DNA of 64,000 nucleotides from Pseudoduganella rivuli (lineage in GTDB: Bacteria > Pseudomonadota > Gammaproteobacteria > Burkholderiales > Burkholderiaceae_D): positions 62,001-126,000 of the forward strand of contig NZ_WKJJ01000015.1 of NCBI RefSeq assembly GCF_009674485.1, read 5' to 3'. The notes under the pieces were generated by a model that saw only the letters and a list, made by a program, of their open reading frames with translations, made no database searches and was not told the DNA's origin. A program made the translations under genes and the position numbers. Position 1 is the stretch's first letter, and each line of letters opens with the position of its first letter. Shown here in pieces: positions 8,820 to 16,659 of this stretch.

Positions 8820-9560
8820 TTGCACCAAGCTTCCTTATTCCTGCGCTCCCTGCTGTTCATGACCATCATGGCGGTTGCCACCATCATCTGGTCCGCCGTC
8901 TGCATGCTGGTGGCGCCGCTGCCGTACAACAAACGCTACTGGGTGGTGTCGCGCTGGAACGTGTTCATCATCTGGTGCGCGAAGACGATTTGCGGCATCA
9001 AGTATGAAATCAAGGGCGCGGAAAACTTCCCGGACGAACCGGCCATCGTGCTGTCGAAGCACCAGTCGGCATGGGAAACCATCTTCCTGCTGGCGAACCT
9101 GCCACGCCCGCTGGTGTTCGTGTTCAAAAAGGAAATCCTGTACATCCCGTTCTTCGGCTGGGGCATCGCCATGCTGCGCATGATCCCGATCGACCGCAAG
9201 CAAGGCAAGCATGCATTCAAACAGGTGGTCGCGCATGGAAAGCGTCGCCTGAAAGACGGCCAATGGATTATCATGTTCCCCGAAGGGACACGGATCCCGG
9301 TTGGCCAAACCGGCAAGTACAAGAGCGGCGGCACGCGGCTGGCGGTGGAAACCGGCGCCTGCGTGGTGCCGATCGCGCTGAACTCGGGAGAATGCTGGCC
9401 CAAGAATTCGTTTATCAAGCGGCCTGGCAAGGTGACGGTTTCCGTCGGCAAGCCGATTGCGTCCGCAGGGCATACGCCCGACAGTCTGATGGAGCAGGTG
9501 GAACAGTGGATAGAATCAGAAATGCGCGTCATTTCGCCCCACGCTTACAACGCTGGCTAG
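8820..9560 (+). CDS. 1-acyl-sn-glycerol-3-phosphate acyltransferase (PlsC-like)
   Basis: 246-residue membrane-associated lysophospholipid acyltransferase. The N-terminus carries a hydrophobic helix (LFMTIMAVATIIWSAVCMLV). The acceptor motif is HQSAWE (HX4E instead of the commoner HX4D), followed by IPIDR and the FPEGTR block. The start is set at TTG 8820 because a GGAGA Shine-Dalgarno (8809-8813) lies 6 nt upstream; an in-frame TTG at 8799 lacks one. It likely converts lysophosphatidic to phosphatidic acid, but the exact substrate is not shown by sequence. Confidence 0.88.
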   Translation: MHQASLFLRSLLFMTIMAVATIIWSAVCMLVAPLPYNKRYWVVSRWNVFIIWCAKTICGIKYEIKGAENFPDEPAIVLSKHQSAWETIFLLANLPRPLVFVFKKEILYIPFFGWGIAMLRMIPIDRKQGKHAFKQVVAHGKRRLKDGQWIIMFPEGTRIPVGQTGKYKSGGTRLAVETGACVVPIALNSGECWPKNSFIKRPGKVTVSVGKPIASAGHTPDSLMEQVEQWIESEMRVISPHAYNAG

Positions 9561-10630
9561 ACGACCTCTCGGCATCGTCCCGGCAGTCTTCGAGCGAAGG
9601 CGACACGCAATCCGGCGCAGGCGCACTTGCGCCGCGCCCGCCATCGCGGCCCGCGCCGCCGGGTCCCGCCACCTGGCAGGCGCCCCGCCCGCCCGCCTCG
9701 ACGTTCCCGTCACCGCCATCGTCCGCCCCCACAGCACACGTTTCATCCGACCACCCGGCCGCAGCGCCACATTCCGCAGCACCTCTCGCCTCCCCTCCCG
9801 CAGCATCGGCCCATTCCGCGCCGCCATCCGGTCCCATGCTGGCGCCGCCCGTGCCGTTGCGCGCGCCCACGCCGGTGGCTCCGCCGCCGGCCGATCCGCT
9901 GCCGCGCCGCCAGTTGCTGGTGGGCGGCTATGTGCTGGAATATGCACTGCGCCGCTCGTCGCGCCGCTCGATCGGTTTCATGGTGGATGACGACGGCTTG
10001 CGCGTGACGGCGCCGCGCCGCGTGTCGCTGTCCGACATCGACGACGCGATCCGCGCCAAGCAGCACTGGATCCTGTCGAAACTGGAAGAGCGCCGCGAAC
10101 GGCGCGCCGCGCGGCTGCAAAAGCCGCCGATGGAATGGGTCGACGGCGCGCAAGTGCCCTACCTGGGCGCCGCCATCAAGTTGCGGCTGTACACGGCCAC
10201 GCGCAACCGCACCGACTACAACCCCGACACCCGTGAATTGCAGATGGGACTGGTGCCGGGCGCCACTGAATTATTGTTGAAGGAACGGGTCAAAGCATGG
10301 CTGCAACAGCAGGCGAAAGTCCTGTTCGAGCAGCGCCTGGCGATCTATGCGGCGCGACTCGGCGTGCAATACAGTTCCTTCCTGCTGTCGTCCGCCGGTT
10401 CGCGCTGGGGTTCGTGCACGGCGCAGCGCGTGATCCGCCTGAACTGGAAACTGATCCACTTCTCGCTGCCGCTGATCGATTACGTGGTGGCGCACGAACT
10501 GGCGCACATCCTGGAAATGAACCACAGCCCCCGCTTCTGGGCCGAGGTCGGACGTATTTACCCGGCCTATGACGAAGCGCGCGAATTGCTGCGCAAACGG
10601 GCGCAAGAGTTGCCGCAGTTGTTCAATTAA
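9506..10630 (+). CDS. YgjP/SprT-like zinc metalloprotein
   Basis: 374-residue protein if it starts at GTG 9506, overlapping the acyltransferase by 55 nt. Residues ~30-130 are a low-complexity Pro/Ala/Ser tract with no expected fold. From ~135 the YgjP/DUF45 domain begins (RRQLLVGGYVLEYALRRS), with SRWGSC and the zinc motif HELAHILEMNH at residues 330-340. The family is a putative metal-dependent hydrolase of unknown substrate. The start is uncertain: ATG 9836 would skip most of the Pro-rich region. Convergent with the response regulator gene, 21 nt away. Confidence 0.85.
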   Translation: MDRIRNARHFAPRLQRWLDDLSASSRQSSSEGDTQSGAGALAPRPPSRPAPPGPATWQAPRPPASTFPSPPSSAPTAHVSSDHPAAAPHSAAPLASPPAASAHSAPPSGPMLAPPVPLRAPTPVAPPPADPLPRRQLLVGGYVLEYALRRSSRRSIGFMVDDDGLRVTAPRRVSLSDIDDAIRAKQHWILSKLEERRERRAARLQKPPMEWVDGAQVPYLGAAIKLRLYTATRNRTDYNPDTRELQMGLVPGATELLLKERVKAWLQQQAKVLFEQRLAIYAARLGVQYSSFLLSSAGSRWGSCTAQRVIRLNWKLIHFSLPLIDYVVAHELAHILEMNHSPRFWAEVGRIYPAYDEARELLRKRAQELPQLFN

Positions 10631-10651
10631 TCAGGCAGGATTGCGAGCCGC

Positions 10652-11260
10652 CTACAGCCATCCGGCGTCGCGCGCCATGCGGTACGCCTCCACCCGGTTG
10701 GCGGCGCCGCACTTGCTGATGGCTTCCGACAGGTAGTTGCGCACCGTGCCCTCCGACAGCGACAGCAGCCTTGCGATGTCGGCGCCGCTGCGCCCTTCTC
10801 CCGCCAGCCGCAATACCTGCCGTTCCCTTTCGCTGAGCGGGTCTTGCGCGCCGCCCCAGCTTTCCAGCGCCAGTTCAGGCGCAATCGCCAGCCCGCCGGC
10901 ATGCACGGTGCGGATCGCCTGCGCCAAGGTTTCGGCCGGCGCATCCTTCAGCAGGTAGCCCCGCACACCGGCCGCCATCGCGCGCCGCAAATAGCCGGCG
11001 CGGGCAAACGTGGTGACGATCGCCACCCGGACCGCGGGCCAGGTATCGCGCAGCGCGGCCGCCAGTTCCAGCCCCGTCATGCGCGGCATCTCGATATCGG
11101 TCAGCACGATATGCGGTTGCAGTGCGCGGCACAGCGCCAGCGCATCTTCGCCATTGCGCGCCTGTCCCACCACGTCGATGTCACCTTCGAGTTTCAGCAA
11201 CGCGGCCAGTGCGCCCAGCAACAGCGCCTGGTCTTCCGCGATCACGATCCGGATCGTCAT
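10652..11260 (-). CDS. LuxR/NarL-family response regulator (DesR-like)
   Basis: 202-residue two-component regulator. The receiver domain carries the acidic pocket (IVIAEDQ), phospho-acceptor D55 (VLTDIEMPRM), the conserved Thr (IVTTFA) and Lys (YLLKDA). Residues ~138-200 form a LuxR-type HTH (LSERERQVLRLAGEG...IARLLSLSEGTVRNYLSEA). The ATG is 1 nt past the stop of the sensor kinase, so the two are cotranscribed and should be cognate. It probably controls transcription, perhaps including its own operon through the TGACA sites at 14276-14313 (inference). Confidence 0.92.
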   Translation of the reverse strand: MTIRIVIAEDQALLLGALAALLKLEGDIDVVGQARNGEDALALCRALQPHIVLTDIEMPRMTGLELAAALRDTWPAVRVAIVTTFARAGYLRRAMAAGVRGYLLKDAPAETLAQAIRTVHAGGLAIAPELALESWGGAQDPLSERERQVLRLAGEGRSGADIARLLSLSEGTVRNYLSEAISKCGAANRVEAYRMARDAGWL

Positions 11261-11261
11261 C

Positions 11262-12401
11262 TCATTCCTTGTTCATCGGCAGGTGTAGCTCCAATGCCAT
11301 CCCCTGCGTTGCCGACAACGACAGCCAGCCACCCAGATGTTCGACGCGCTCCCGCATGCCGCGCAGTCCGTTGCCCGGCATGACGGCATCGGCCTTGCCA
11401 TCGTCGCGGATACGCAGCACCAGCATACCGTCTTCCATTGCCAGCCGTACCACGCAGGCCTGCGCATCCGCATGGCGCAGGATATTGGTGACCGCTTCGC
11501 GCAACGCCAGCGCCAGCACGTTTTCCGCCACGGCGGGGATGGCAGCACCGGCCGCCAATGCCACGTCCGTGTCGAGCGCAACGCCTGCCGCCGACAGCGC
11601 CGCTTTGGCGCGCGCCAGTTCATGCGCCAGTCCCGTTTCCCGGTAACCGCTGACGGCCGAGCGTACTTCGGCCAGCGCCTGGCGCGCGCTGGTTTCGATA
11701 TCGCGGATTTCATTGCGGCAGGCAGCGGGATCGCGCTCCAGCAAGCGCGCGGCCAGTTCCGCCTTCAACGTAATCAGCGACAGCGTATGGCCCAGCAAGT
11801 CGTGCATGTCGCGTGAAATGCGTTCACGCTCCGCGATGCGCGCCAGGTGCTCCACTTCCTCCTGCTTCTTCAACAATTGCTCGCGCGAACGCTGCACCCG
11901 CGCGTCCATAATGGTCGCGATGCCCACCGGCGTGCCGGCCGCCAGGGTCGGCATCAGGAAGCTCAGCGGCAAGTCCACCAGCAGCGCGATGGCGGCGGCC
12001 GATAATAATATCCCCGCCAGCGACGCGTAGGCGACAGCCTGCCGGTCGAAGTGCGAGCACATGGCGCCGGCGAAGATGAAGAAGGTGCAGGCGCCAAAAT
12101 TGAAAGGCGCCCATGCCACGCCCAGCGCAAAGGTCAGCAAGATATATGGCACCACAGCCCGGTTATAGACCCAGAAGCTGGCGAAGTACACAGGCAGGAA
12201 CACGGCCAGTGTCAGCACCAGCGCGGCCAGTTCCAGCGCGGACGGCCGCACGTAAAAATACTTCCAGCCGAAGAACGCCAGCGACACCAGCCACAGGTAC
12301 GGTGCACGCCCCAGCCGGGGCGGCACCCACGGGCCGCGCAGCGCCTGCATCAACGACGGCATCAGCGGCGGTAGCGGCGGTAGCGGCGGTAGCGGCGCCA
12401 T
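11262..12401 (-). CDS. sensor histidine kinase, HisKA_3 type (DesK-like)
   Basis: 379-residue membrane kinase. After a short Pro-Leu repeat leader (MAPLPPLPPLPPL) come about five hydrophobic helices (residues ~35-160) with no large external loop, then a coiled linker (QLLKKQEEVEHL). The HisKA_3 motif RISRDMHDLLGHTLSL has the phospho-acceptor at H200. The ATPase domain shows EAVTNILRHADA and a C-terminal GNGLRGMRERV. The start at ATG 12401 lies 2 nt after the amidohydrolase stop; later in-frame ATGs remain possible. Sensor topology suggests a membrane-state or lipophilic signal, by analogy with DesK. Confidence 0.9.
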   Translation of the reverse strand: MAPLPPLPPLPPLMPSLMQALRGPWVPPRLGRAPYLWLVSLAFFGWKYFYVRPSALELAALVLTLAVFLPVYFASFWVYNRAVVPYILLTFALGVAWAPFNFGACTFFIFAGAMCSHFDRQAVAYASLAGILLSAAAIALLVDLPLSFLMPTLAAGTPVGIATIMDARVQRSREQLLKKQEEVEHLARIAERERISRDMHDLLGHTLSLITLKAELAARLLERDPAACRNEIRDIETSARQALAEVRSAVSGYRETGLAHELARAKAALSAAGVALDTDVALAAGAAIPAVAENVLALALREAVTNILRHADAQACVVRLAMEDGMLVLRIRDDGKADAVMPGNGLRGMRERVEHLGGWLSLSATQGMALELHLPMNKE

Positions 12402-12403
12402 GC

Positions 12404-14209
12404 TCACTGCGCCAGCAACCGCACGTCGGTAATCTCGAAGCGGTAGCTGCCCGACTTCGGTCCCGCATTGAACGCGATCATGGAAATCGCACTGACGTCG
12501 GTACCCTTGAAATCGGCCAGCGCCATCGATACTTCGCGCCATTCGCCGCCGGCCTGGAACGGCAGGCTGGCCGGGATATTGTTCCCGCCGGACATCACGG
12601 CCACGTTGTATTGCTGGCCATCGCCGCGCACGCGGAACTTCAGCACCTTGGCGGCACTGAGGTTCGCCGCCTGCATCGGCTGGCGGCCCGGCATGAATGC
12701 CAGCCCGGCCCAAGGGTAGGCAAAGCCCGCCGCAACGTTGGCGTTGACCTGGACCGCGTCGCCGACCAGCTTGATGTCGACCGTCGATTTACCGCCAAGG
12801 AAAGCGTCATGCGACGGCATCCAGCCGGCGCCGAACGGGCTGCCCATCTTGTCGTTGCCGAACAGGCTGATACGGCCATCGGCCGGCAGCGCCAGTCCGG
12901 ACGACGGCAGTGCTTCCTGCGCCACCAGCGCCAGTTGCTGCTTGCGCAGCGGCGCAACCGACACGCCATCCTTCCACACATCGACGATGCGGCGGGTGGT
13001 GGCGATATCGGCGGAGGGGTCGCCATCTACCAGCAGCAAATCGGCCTTGTAGCCTTTCGCAATGCGGCCCCGCTGCGGCAGCTTGAACGCCTGCGCTGGC
13101 ACCGACGTGGCCGAGGCCAGCGCCTGCAGCGGCGTCAGGCCCGCCTGCGTCAGCGATTGCAGTTCATGGTGCAGGCTGGCGCCATACTGGGTACCGTTGT
13201 TGCCTGCGTCCGTGCCCGCCAGTACCGGCACGCCGGCCTTCGACAGCGCTGCCGTCACGGCTTGCGGCGCCGCCAGCAATTCCGGCTTGGCCTGGGGATT
13301 GTAGGGATGGGCCAGTTGCTGCTTTTGCGCCTTGTCCAGCAAGCTGCTGAACGCGGCGTCGCCGATGATGTCGGTCGCGCGCACGCCGGCAATGCTTTCC
13401 ATCACGCTGAAGGTCGGGATTACGAAGGCTTTCCTGGATTTCGCCAGTTGGGTAAAGCTGTCCAGGTCTTGCTGGCTGATGCGGTTGCCGACAAACAGGT
13501 GCACCAGGCCATCCGCGCCGGCTTCCAGCGCGGCGCGCGCATCTGCCAGATTACTGATGTGCACCACTGCCAGCTTGCCCCGCTTGTGCGCCGCCGCGAT
13601 CAGCGCTTTCACGGTGGCGATATCGAGTGACGCAAAAGCGCGGCCGGGGTGGCCTTGTTCCATGACGATCTTGATGAAATACGACCCTTCGGCCACGCGC
13701 GCGTCGACCCACGCCTGCGCTTCCTCCGGCTTGGTCAACGTGGGAATCGGCATGCCGTATTCCGTGCCATGGCCGCCTGGCGCGGTGGCCAGCGTCCCCG
13801 CCGAGAACAGGTCGGCCTGGCCCGCGTTGTCGCCGCGCGCCATTCTCGCGGTGACTTCCTGCATGGCCTGGACGCCGGTGAACATGTCGATTTGCGTGGT
13901 CACGCCAAAGTACAGCGGCAAATCAAAGTAGCGGTAGGCGTGGACGTGGGAATCGATCAGGCCCGGCAACAAGGTGCGGCCTTTACCGTCGATCACGGTG
14001 GCGCCGGCCGGCGCCTTGCCCTGGAAATTGTCGTCGGCAATGCGCGCGCCGTTGACCAGTACCGAGCGATGCTCATGCATCTTCTCGCCATCGAATACAC
14101 GCACGTCATGCACCAGCCACGTGGCGGCCAGCGCAGGCGTGCCAATGATGGCCGAGGCGGCGGCCAGGCCGCAGGCGAACAGCAGGGATTGCAAACGGCG
14201 GTGAACCAT
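12404..14209 (-). CDS. secreted amidohydrolase with C-terminal CIA30-like domain
   Basis: 601-residue protein with an N-terminal signal peptide (cleavage near TPALA-A, residue ~29). The amidohydrolase domain shows LPGLIDSHVHAY (metal-binding H88, H90), EQGHPGR, LAVVHIS and LAGTDAGNNG; it resembles imidazolonepropionase-like metal-dependent hydrolases. From residue ~440 a second domain (FGNDKMGSPFGAGWMPSHDA ... FQAGGEWREVSMAL) looks like the CIA30/NDUFAF1 beta-sandwich. AAGGAGA precedes the ATG. It is first in an operon with the kinase and regulator. The substrate is unknown; an extracytoplasmic amide or cyclic-amide compound is plausible. Confidence 0.85.
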   Translation of the reverse strand: MVHRRLQSLLFACGLAAASAIIGTPALAATWLVHDVRVFDGEKMHEHRSVLVNGARIADDNFQGKAPAGATVIDGKGRTLLPGLIDSHVHAYRYFDLPLYFGVTTQIDMFTGVQAMQEVTARMARGDNAGQADLFSAGTLATAPGGHGTEYGMPIPTLTKPEEAQAWVDARVAEGSYFIKIVMEQGHPGRAFASLDIATVKALIAAAHKRGKLAVVHISNLADARAALEAGADGLVHLFVGNRISQQDLDSFTQLAKSRKAFVIPTFSVMESIAGVRATDIIGDAAFSSLLDKAQKQQLAHPYNPQAKPELLAAPQAVTAALSKAGVPVLAGTDAGNNGTQYGASLHHELQSLTQAGLTPLQALASATSVPAQAFKLPQRGRIAKGYKADLLLVDGDPSADIATTRRIVDVWKDGVSVAPLRKQQLALVAQEALPSSGLALPADGRISLFGNDKMGSPFGAGWMPSHDAFLGGKSTVDIKLVGDAVQVNANVAAGFAYPWAGLAFMPGRQPMQAANLSAAKVLKFRVRGDGQQYNVAVMSGGNNIPASLPFQAGGEWREVSMALADFKGTDVSAISMIAFNAGPKSGSYRFEITDVRLLAQ

Positions 14210-14250
14210 GGTCTGTCTCCTTGGGTTGAGTGAGACAGAGTATGGATTTT

Positions 14251-14313
14251 TTTATATCATGCTGCCAGAGCAAAATGACACATTTTTTTCATGACAAATG
14301 TCACATTGTGTCA
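14251..14313 (-). promoter_or_regulatory. putative promoter and TGACA-type operator of the amidohydrolase operon
   Basis: The gap between waaA and the amidohydrolase holds a minus-strand TATAAA (14256-14251) and four TGACA/TGTCA half-sites: TGACA at 14276-14280 and 14292-14296, TGTCA at 14299-14303 and 14309-14313. The middle pair forms the perfect palindrome TGACAAATGTCA (14292-14303). The half-site nearest the gene overlaps the expected -35 region, where no good -35 hexamer is seen, consistent with regulator-dependent expression. That the DesR-like regulator encoded by this operon binds here is inference. Confidence 0.5.
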
Positions 14314-14327
14314 TCTGCTATCAGGCG

Positions 14328-15629
14328 TCAGGCCGCTGCCTGCAGCAAGGCCGGCAACAGCGCCAGCGTGCGCTGCGTGGCGCCTTTATGCTGGCCCGCG
14401 AAATCGCGCGCGCGGCCGCCCATGGCGAGGCGGCCGGCATCATCGCGCAATAATTGCGCGGCCTGCGACATCAGTTCATCCGCCGTGGCGACGCGTACCG
14501 CGCCGCCGGCGGCCAGCGCATCTTCCGTCACTTGCGCGAAATTGAAGGTGTGCTCGCCGATCAGTACCGGCTTGCCCAGCGCGGCCGCTTCAATCAGGTT
14601 CTGGCCGCCCAGCGGCAGCAGGCTGCCGCCAATGAAGGCGACATCGCACAGCGCGTAATAGGCGAACATCTCACCCATCGAGTCGCCCAGCAGCACGTGC
14701 ACTTCCGGCGCCACGGACATACTCGGCTGCGCCAGCGCGCTGCGCCGCTGCACGGCCAGGCCCCGTTCGGAAGCCATGTGCGCCACCGCGTCAAAACGCT
14801 GCGGATGGCGCGGCACCAGCAGCAGCAGCGTATCGGCCGGCAAAGTCCGTGCCTGCAAGGCGCGCTGGAAAGCGTCGAGGATCAGTTCCTCTTCACCTTC
14901 GCGCGTGCTGGCGCACAGCAGCACGGGCCGCGCGCCAACCTGCATGCGCCACTGGGCGCCCAGCGCCAGCGCGGCCTGCGGCACCTGCACGTCGAACTTG
15001 ATGCTGCCCGTGACGTCGACATGGGCCACGCCCAGCGAGCGTACGCGGTCGGCATCCGCTTCCGTTTGCGCCGCCACCAGCGAAATGCCGCGCGCGGCGC
15101 CCCGCATCAGCGCGCCCAGGCGCCGCGCCTTGCGCAGCGAACGTTCGGACAGCCGCGCATTGGCCAGCACCACCGGCACGCGCGCCTCGTTGCAGCAGGC
15201 GATCAGCGATGGCCACACTTCGGTTTCCATCAAGATGCAGAGACGGGGTTCGAAATGGCGGATGAAGCGGCGCACCATGCTGAAGGTGTCATACGGCAGG
15301 TACGATTGCACCACGCGGGCGCCATGCTTGCCGAACAATTGCTTGCCCGTGGCGCGCCCCGTCGGCGTCATGTGCGTCAGCAGGATGCGGCTGCGCGGAT
15401 AGGTATCCAGCAACGCTTGCACCAGCGGTTCGCTGGCGCGCGTTTCGCCCACCGAGACCGCGTGCACCCAGATCGTGTGCGGCTCGTCGTTGGCGGCGCG
15501 GTCGCGGTACAGGGCCAGGCGCTCGTTCCAGTGCTGGCGGTAGCCTGGTTCCTGCGCACCGCGCCGCCACAGGCGTCCCAGCGCCAGCGGCAAGGCCAGC
15601 CACCACAGCAGCGAATACAGACGGACCAT
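14328..15629 (-). CDS. waaA: 3-deoxy-D-manno-octulosonic acid (Kdo) transferase
   Basis: 433-residue GT30 glycosyltransferase that adds Kdo to lipid IVA in LPS assembly. An N-terminal hydrophobic anchor (LYSLLWWLALPLAL) is followed by the family motifs HAVSVGETRA, THMTPTGRATGKQLFG and METEVWPSLI in the N-domain and FIGGSLLPLGGQNLIEAAAL in the donor-binding C-domain. The ATG at 15629 lies 9 nt after the waaC stop, so it ends an algC-waaC-waaA series. Confidence 0.96.
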   Translation of the reverse strand: MVRLYSLLWWLALPLALGRLWRRGAQEPGYRQHWNERLALYRDRAANDEPHTIWVHAVSVGETRASEPLVQALLDTYPRSRILLTHMTPTGRATGKQLFGKHGARVVQSYLPYDTFSMVRRFIRHFEPRLCILMETEVWPSLIACCNEARVPVVLANARLSERSLRKARRLGALMRGAARGISLVAAQTEADADRVRSLGVAHVDVTGSIKFDVQVPQAALALGAQWRMQVGARPVLLCASTREGEEELILDAFQRALQARTLPADTLLLLVPRHPQRFDAVAHMASERGLAVQRRSALAQPSMSVAPEVHVLLGDSMGEMFAYYALCDVAFIGGSLLPLGGQNLIEAAALGKPVLIGEHTFNFAQVTEDALAAGGAVRVATADELMSQAAQLLRDDAGRLAMGGRARDFAGQHKGATQRTLALLPALLQAAA

Positions 15630-15638
15630 GGCGGCTCC

Positions 15639-16655
15639 TCAGTTGCGGCCGGCGGCCAGCAGGGTACGCGCGGCCGCCAGTACTTCCGCCACGGATGGCG
15701 GCGCGCCACGGTCGCCCAGGTTAATGATTTTCGGCGACCAGTTACCCTCGGTTTTCCAGCGCGGCGAATCGGCATAGATTTCCACGGTGGGCCGGACAAA
15801 GGCGGCGGCGATATGGGTCAGCCCCGTGTCGACGCCGACCGCCAGCGCCGCGTGGCGCGCCAGCAGCACGGCGTCGGCCATCGGCAGTTGCGGCAATACG
15901 CGGGCATTGGGCAGGCTCGCGGCCAGCGCTTCAGCCTCCGCCTTTTCCTTGGTCGAACCCCATGGCAGCAAGACCGGCATCGGCGCCAGTGCGGCGCCCA
16001 GTTCGATCCAGTTGGCCGGTGCCCACTTTTTCGCATCGCGCGCCGTGCCGTGGAAGAAGACGCAATACGGTCCGGCCGGCATCCAGTCCGGGCGCGGATC
16101 GTCGGGCGATACTTCCGGCAAGCCGAAGTCCGCCGGATAATCCACGTCGTAGCCGAGCGCCGCCCCGACCACCAGGCGTCCCCGCGCCACGGCATGCGTG
16201 CGCGGATCCAGCTTGACGCTGCGCGTGTGGAAGAGGCGGGAGATGCCTTCGTAGCCCGACCCTTCGCTGCCATTGCCAAGACCCACCTTGTGGCGGCCCT
16301 TGGCGGCGCCCATGATGATGCCGGTCTTTAGCAAACCCTGGGTGTCGAACACATAGTCGTAACGCTGCGCACGCAGCGTCGAGAAGAACGCCTTGATTTC
16401 AGCACGGGTGGCAGGATTGCCCAGGCTCTTGCGCCAGCGCCGCAGCGCAAACGGGATGATGGTGCGCACCCGCGCATTCATCCGCACCAGGCTGACATAA
16501 CCCTCTTCCACCACCCAGTCGATATTCGCGTTCGGGTAGTGGCGGGCAATGTCCGCCACGATCGGCATGTTATGCAGCACGTCACCCAGCGAGGAGACGC
16601 GCACCAGCAAGATGTTCAACGGCTGCATGCCATGCAAATTGCCCCGGCTGCTCAT
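15639..16655 (-). CDS. waaC: lipopolysaccharide heptosyltransferase I
   Basis: GT9 heptosyltransferase adding the first L,D-heptose to Kdo2-lipid A. It opens with NILLVRVSSLGDVLHNMPIV, the family signature, and has FDTQGLLKTG and the donor-site block VGVDTGLTHIAAAF near the C-terminus. Two starts are possible: ATG 16655 (338 residues) or ATG 16628 (MQPLNILLV, 329 residues), the latter matching typical N-termini better. It begins 4 nt after the algC stop. Confidence 0.95.
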   Translation of the reverse strand: MSSRGNLHGMQPLNILLVRVSSLGDVLHNMPIVADIARHYPNANIDWVVEEGYVSLVRMNARVRTIIPFALRRWRKSLGNPATRAEIKAFFSTLRAQRYDYVFDTQGLLKTGIIMGAAKGRHKVGLGNGSEGSGYEGISRLFHTRSVKLDPRTHAVARGRLVVGAALGYDVDYPADFGLPEVSPDDPRPDWMPAGPYCVFFHGTARDAKKWAPANWIELGAALAPMPVLLPWGSTKEKAEAEALAASLPNARVLPQLPMADAVLLARHAALAVGVDTGLTHIAAAFVRPTVEIYADSPRWKTEGNWSPKIINLGDRGAPPSVAEVLAAARTLLAAGRN

Positions 16656-16659
16656 GGGC

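Noticed and set aside
12113..13630. ~500-codon plus-strand frame opposite the amidohydrolase and kinase
   Set aside because: Composition (Arg/His/Gln-rich, no domains) is that of a complement; the minus strand carries signal peptide, metal motif and kinase motifs.
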